A DNA stretch of 8,666 bases from Syntrophobacteria bacterium (lineage in GTDB: Bacteria > Desulfobacterota > Syntrophobacteria > JARFUL01). The notes beneath the pieces were generated by a model. That model worked only from the letters and a program-made list of their open reading frames with translations. It was not told where the DNA came from and did no database searches. Of this stretch, positions 5,118 to 8,666 are shown piece after piece. The stretch covers positions 1 to 8,666 of the forward strand of contig JARFUL010000124.1 in assembly GCA_029289015.1 (NCBI GenBank), read 5' to 3'. Numbering within the stretch: position 1 is the first letter of the stretch; each line of letters starts with the position of its first letter. Position numbers and translations under genes: made by a program.

Positions 5118-6293
5118 ATGAGAGCTAAACCTTATGCCTACCGGTGGCTCGCCGGCCTTATTCTTGCTGTTTCCGTGCTTGCGGCCTCGGTCCCGGCCGC
5201 GGGCGGGCCCGGGGAGCTGAAGGTGGTGGCCAGCGGGGTGGGGCACATCCTAAAGGACCCGAGGGAGGCCAGGTCCTCCGCGCTGCGCGAGGCGCTGAGG
5301 GCCGCGCTGGAGCACGCGGTGGGAAGGCTGGTCCTCGCGAAGACCCTGGGAAGATTCTATCCCCTGGTCGCGGAAGAGCTGCTCTTGAACCCCGACAGCT
5401 ACATATCCGGCTACGGCGTGGTCTCAGAGTCGGAGACCGAGGGGCTGATCCGGGTCACCGTCTCCACCATTATACCCCTGGCCCCGCTCCGTGAGGCCCT
5501 GGAGAAGGTGGGGGTCTTCACCCCTGAGGCCCGAAGGCCTAGGGTGCTCGTTGCTGTGGCCGAGCGGAACGACGAGGAGGCCGCGTTCGTCAAGTGGTGG
5601 AGCTCTCCGGCGGGGTCCTCGAAATTCCAGTCGCTCCCCTTCAACGAACGCCTCGCCGCGATGCTGGCCGGAAGGGGCCTTGTGGTGATCCCCCTGAGGC
5701 TCGACCGGAAAAGCCGATTCGAGGGGGACGACCCCATTGAAATTGCCCGGGCCCTGGGAGCCACCGCCGCGGTAACCGGCGAGGTGACCCTGGGAATCAG
5801 AGAGGGATCGAGCCACGCGGGCACCGCAAACCTCAAGGTGGTCTCCACCCAGGGCGAGGGGCTCATCATGTCCGCCAATATCAGCGAAGAGTCTCCCCCT
5901 GAGGAGCAGCGGCCCCCGGGCTGGTCCATTGCCCGGGCCCTGGCCCAGAGAATCGGCCCCGCCATAGCCAAGCGCATCAGAGAGGGGTTCCTCTTCGCGA
6001 AGCCCTCCACAAAGCTCTTTACCCTGGGGATCACGGGGCTCAACTCCCTCAAGCAGTACCAGATGGTGAAGAGTTTCTTGCGTGAGGAGATCCCCCAGGT
6101 GAAGATAGTGAAGGAAAAGACCGTGGGCCCGGGAAGGGCGCTCATGGTGGTGGAGGCGGTGGGGGGCCAGGCTCCCGCGATCCTTGAGACCCTGGCAAAC
6201 GCCCGGGTCAACGGCTACACCTTCAGGGTAAAGGAGGTCTCCCCCAACGTTCTCGAGGTCGAACTGGTGCCCGGGCCCTACCGCGTGGACTAG
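5118..6293 (+). CDS. Secreted FlgT-like protein of unknown role
   Basis: With the ATG at 5118 this is 391 residues and begins with a clear Sec signal peptide: basic start MRAKPYAYRW, a hydrophobic core to about residue 24, and a likely signal peptidase I site near VPA-AGG (25-30). There is no lipobox Cys. ATGs at 5100 and 5106 are in frame but give a poorer signal peptide, and none of the three has a strong ribosome site. Residues about 34-130 (VVASGVGHI..DPREARSSALREALRAALEHAVG...ISGYGVV) fit the FlgT N-terminal / LPP20-type fold. About 140-230 holds an RVLVAVAE strand and LGATAAVTGEV, like the nucleotide-free TolB/FlgT middle domain. About 310-391 is a second small alpha/beta domain (TLGITGLNSLKQYQMVKSFL). 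FlgT itself builds the Vibrio flagellar H ring, but no flagellar genes are here. Outer-membrane or periplasmic assembly is a guess. Confidence 0.7.
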   Translation: MRAKPYAYRWLAGLILAVSVLAASVPAAGGPGELKVVASGVGHILKDPREARSSALREALRAALEHAVGRLVLAKTLGRFYPLVAEELLLNPDSYISGYGVVSESETEGLIRVTVSTIIPLAPLREALEKVGVFTPEARRPRVLVAVAERNDEEAAFVKWWSSPAGSSKFQSLPFNERLAAMLAGRGLVVIPLRLDRKSRFEGDDPIEIARALGATAAVTGEVTLGIREGSSHAGTANLKVVSTQGEGLIMSANISEESPPEEQRPPGWSIARALAQRIGPAIAKRIREGFLFAKPSTKLFTLGITGLNSLKQYQMVKSFLREEIPQVKIVKEKTVGPGRALMVVEAVGGQAPAILETLANARVNGYTFRVKEVSPNVLEVELVPGPYRVD

Positions 6294-6296
6294 CCT

Positions 6297-6327
6297 AAAA
6301 AACCCCGCGGCCTGGGCCGCGCGGGTT
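6297..6327 (-). terminator. Intrinsic terminator of the phage tail gene (may also serve the + strand)
   Basis: AACCCCGCGGCC (6301-6312) and GGCCGCGCGGGTT (6315-6327) pair with a single bulged base. Read on the minus strand the stem is followed by a T run (the A run at 6297-6302), a good terminator for the gene ending at 6368. On the + strand the tail is only TTCTT, weaker. Confidence 0.65.
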
Positions 6328-6367
6328 CTTAGGCCCTCCCAAACGGCCCTTTCCAGCCGCGCAAAGC

Positions 6368-8605
6368 CTACACCTCAACCCCCTCGATCTCCACGGTGTC
6401 CCTGTCTGCTGCGTAGCCCAACCGGGTTATGAGGAACCTCGGCGAGGGTGAACGGTTGTCGAACAATGGAAGGTCGCTAAAAGTCACCACGTCGCCGGGG
6501 TCGTATTTCAGCGCGGGCCAAAAGACCTCCCCGCTGATGAAGAGCCGCTCGTGCTTGAGAAACTCCAGCCAGAAGTCCACCACGTCCTGGGCCATCGCGG
6601 ACTCGGTGATCCAGTCCCAGTAAAAGGTCTGGGCAACCGCGCCGTAGAGGTTCTGGGAGTCCGCGTCCTGGGCCTTGACCGAATCCTGGTAGGATTCATC
6701 CCCGGACCTGTCCCACCTCCTGCCATAAAGCGCATTGAGCGCGTTTCTGATCCTCGCCCGGGCCCCGTGCCTTATCTCGTATTCTACGATGGACTCGTGG
6801 GGGATACCGCCGTCCGGTGACGGGCTCTCGTCCAGCCACTTCATGCGCTCCGCGCCCTGGGACCAGAAAATCGCGGTCCTCGTCTGCACGGCCATGGCCG
6901 CGGCCAGCTCGGTGAAGGTCCATACCCTGTCAAGGACCACGGCCAGGGTGTATGAATTGGCCGCGAACTGCGCGCCCGCGTCGTCGAAGGAGTCCTGGTC
7001 GATCTCGGCCGAGGTGAGCCCGAAAAGCTCTATGAGCATGTGTTTGCGGATATGGTCCGGCCTCTCGATCAAGGTGCCCGATCCCCCGTAGTCACCGGTG
7101 GTGTCCTTGTAGCCCTCCACGTCCGCCGCGACCGCCCGGCCCACCACCGTCTCCGCGACCGTGTTGCCCGTGAGGGTGCCGGTGCCGCCGCCCGACTTGG
7201 TCATGCTCTGCTCGTATTGAACTATTTTCTCAACCTCATAGAGAGAGTATGCCCCGGCTCCGGCCGGAGGAATGAAGGTAACGTCATCATCCCAGTTTCC
7301 GCCAGTCTTGGTGAACGTATACCACCCTGTCGTATTGATCTGGAGGCTGTTCGGGCTCCATCCTCCGCCTATGGTCCAGGGGTTCGCCGCGGCCCCGAGC
7401 TTGACCTTTACCTTCTGCTCGGAGATGGACCCGTAGCTCGTGCTCGGGAAGTCGAGGCGGAACCACCCGCCGGGCATGTTTATCGTGGCGAAGGTCTGGT
7501 CTTTCTCGTCGTAGGCATTGGTGGGGTTGTTGACCAGGTTGCCCCCCCACCCGTTGGGGATGATCGTTATGTTTGTTTCTCCGGGGGTGAAGTCAATATT
7601 GTCCGTGTCGGTGTGGGTGACGTTGATCTGCTTCTGGATATAGGGCCGCGCGTTGAAGGCCACCACCGCTTTGCCCTCATATCCTGCAAGCTCCTCCCCG
7701 GGCTGGCCGGTGTAGGTCTCAATCTTTGCGGGGTCCAGGGGCTGGCGCACGTCGTCCACGTAGACCGCATCTATGGCCTTCACCCGGTGGTCCGCGACCA
7801 GATAGATATAGCTGGACTGGACCTCCGCGACCTTCGCGCCCTTGTTGTGGGCCAGCGCGGCGGTGCCGGAGGCCCCGCGGCCGCAGCCGGGGAGCTGGTT
7901 GATTGCATTGCCGGTGTAGGTGATCTTCTCCGCGTCTATCTGGACCGTGCCGGAGGAGGGGAAAGCCGAGGAGTCGGTCACCTCGATGGTGGTGACCGAG
8001 TCGTTGATATCGTCCACCAGGGTGGAGATGGTCCCCGCGTCCACCGCGAGGCAGGTGAGCCTCTTCACCCGGCCGTAAACATGGGGGGCTATCTTGCCCA
8101 CGTGGTCCGGGTCTGCGCCCGGATATTCGGTCTTGTCAACCCGGTTTAAGGGCAGCTTGTCTTCCAGGGCCTGCGCACTCTCCGCCGCGTCCAGCTTGCA
8201 GGTCTCCTCCGTCGCGCTGAGCGCGCGCTCGATCTTCCCCCTGAAAAGCACAAAGCTTGCGGACCCGTTGCCCGCGACCCAGTAAACGGTCACATCCGCA
8301 TAGATCAGCGCGTGGTCCGCGAGGAGGTCCGAGAACCGGTTCCATCTCATGAAGGGCCTGTTGTTGGCCACCGTGATAACGAGACCGCCGGGCTGCATCC
8401 TCAGGGAGAACGGGTCCAGCCGGGACCTGAGGGGACCCGCGTCAAGAAGAATACCCTCGTAGCGCTCGCCCTGGTAGTTCTCGGCCCGGGGGCCGAACCG
8501 GAGGGTGGGCCTGTCGCTCTGGGCCGCGATCTCCACCAGGAGCCTGGCCCTGTCGAGATGCCGGGTACTGAGCGCCGCGGCTGCTGAATCGGAGAATTGC
8601 TTCAT
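6368..8605 (-). CDS. Phage tail tip / baseplate hub-type structural protein
   Basis: A 745-residue protein with the layout of large phage tail tip or hub-like proteins. The N-terminal part (1-150) has beta-rich FGPRAENYQGERYEGILL and a FRGKIERA segment. PHVYGRVKRL (175-183) leads to an insert, TTIEVTDSSAFPSSGTVQIDAEKITYTG...GCGRGASGTAALAHNKGAKV (205-259), a repeat-like module common in virion proteins. Residues about 350-450 (WFRLDFPS, VKVKLGAAANPW, GWYTFTKTGG) look like a beta-sandwich insert, possibly sugar-binding. The module VVGRAVAADVEGYKD...LIERPDHIRKHML (487-523) is typical of tail proteins. The C-terminus (IRNALNALYGRRW, ALKYDPGDVVTFSD, FLITRLGYAADRDTVEIEGVEV) matches the closing domain of hub proteins. 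Start ATG 8605 has only a weak AGCAGG upstream. Its base use does not obviously differ from the host genes. No capsid, integrase or lysis gene is in view, so prophage, tailocin and gene transfer agent all remain possible. Confidence 0.68.
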   Translation of the reverse strand: MKQFSDSAAAALSTRHLDRARLLVEIAAQSDRPTLRFGPRAENYQGERYEGILLDAGPLRSRLDPFSLRMQPGGLVITVANNRPFMRWNRFSDLLADHALIYADVTVYWVAGNGSASFVLFRGKIERALSATEETCKLDAAESAQALEDKLPLNRVDKTEYPGADPDHVGKIAPHVYGRVKRLTCLAVDAGTISTLVDDINDSVTTIEVTDSSAFPSSGTVQIDAEKITYTGNAINQLPGCGRGASGTAALAHNKGAKVAEVQSSYIYLVADHRVKAIDAVYVDDVRQPLDPAKIETYTGQPGEELAGYEGKAVVAFNARPYIQKQINVTHTDTDNIDFTPGETNITIIPNGWGGNLVNNPTNAYDEKDQTFATINMPGGWFRLDFPSTSYGSISEQKVKVKLGAAANPWTIGGGWSPNSLQINTTGWYTFTKTGGNWDDDVTFIPPAGAGAYSLYEVEKIVQYEQSMTKSGGGTGTLTGNTVAETVVGRAVAADVEGYKDTTGDYGGSGTLIERPDHIRKHMLIELFGLTSAEIDQDSFDDAGAQFAANSYTLAVVLDRVWTFTELAAAMAVQTRTAIFWSQGAERMKWLDESPSPDGGIPHESIVEYEIRHGARARIRNALNALYGRRWDRSGDESYQDSVKAQDADSQNLYGAVAQTFYWDWITESAMAQDVVDFWLEFLKHERLFISGEVFWPALKYDPGDVVTFSDLPLFDNRSPSPRFLITRLGYAADRDTVEIEGVEV

Positions 8606-8619
8606 GCCTGCTCGTGGGG

Positions 8620-8666
8620 CTACTCTGCTGGGGAGAGGGGCTCGAGCGCGGTCTCAAACTCCTCCA
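8620..8666 (-). CDS. C-terminal end of an upstream phage-cluster gene (partial)
   Basis: On the minus strand the frame entering at the window edge reads EEFETALEPLSPAE and ends at TAG (8620-8622), 14 bases before the start of the tail gene. The short spacing on the same strand fits a tail operon. Only 14 codons are visible, so the product cannot be named and the frame itself is not certain. Confidence 0.4.
   Translation of the reverse strand, partial: EEFETALEPLSPAE

Noticed and set aside
4925..5128. 67-codon + strand frame opposite the small membrane protein gene
   Set aside because: It has no ribosome site or promoter and runs through the promoter of the opposite gene; the minus-strand product has a clean transmembrane helix and full expression signals.
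6294..6367. Prophage attachment site at the host/phage junction
   Set aside because: No tRNA end or integrase is present, and a direct repeat partner cannot be seen inside the window.
7040..8149. Open frame of 369 codons antisense to the phage tail gene
   Set aside because: Gly/Val/Arg/His-rich low-information product; the tail protein on the other strand has recognisable modules along the whole overlap.

Overview
The window is a GC-rich, densely coded bacterial chromosome segment, most likely from a deltaproteobacterium-like lineage (Desulfobacterota or relatives). This is inferred from gene content (cvpA-mazG pair, FdhD, a MoeA-like protein beside a sensor-less ModE-type regulator, a FlgT-like secreted protein), from frequent TTG/GTG starts behind good Shine-Dalgarno sites, and from codon style. 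It is not proven. No rRNA, tRNA, CRISPR array, IS element or integrase is visible.

Layout. (1) 2-400 (+): C-terminal end of a glycerol-3-phosphate acyltransferase-like protein, then a GC hairpin with a T run. (2) 555-1888 (+): a two-gene operon, cvpA then mazG, with a good sigma70-like extended -10 promoter. mazG starts at a TTG five bases after the cvpA stop. (3) 1978-4180 (-): fdhD and a moeA-like gene, both for molybdenum/tungsten enzyme maturation. fdhD is downstream of the moeA-like gene and also has a promoter candidate of its own. (4) 4249-4587 (+): a 112-residue protein that is only the DNA-binding half of ModE, divergent from the moeA-like gene. The two share a 68-base intergenic region with overlapping promoter candidates. 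(5) 4588-4803: hairpins, including two terminator-like inverted repeats with A/T-flanked arms. (6) 4811-4999 (-): an uncharacterised 62-residue single-pass membrane protein in a locally AT-richer patch, with its own TTGACA-N17-TAAAAA promoter. (7) 5118-6293 (+): a secreted FlgT-like protein of unknown role, divergent from (6). (8) 6368-8605 (-): a large phage tail/baseplate-type protein, preceded at the window edge by the last codons of another minus-strand gene. This is probably the edge of a prophage, a tail-like particle or a gene transfer agent-like cluster.

How they fit. Region (3)-(4) is the one coherent pathway: metal insertion into molybdopterin (MoeA-like), FdhD-dependent maturation of formate dehydrogenase-type enzymes, and a candidate local regulator. 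Two features make it non-standard. FdhD has alanine where the loop cysteine is expected, and the MoeA-like protein carries altered signature motifs. I see no clear undescribed defence or mobile system. The best leads are the Cys-less FdhD with its partners and the small membrane protein.
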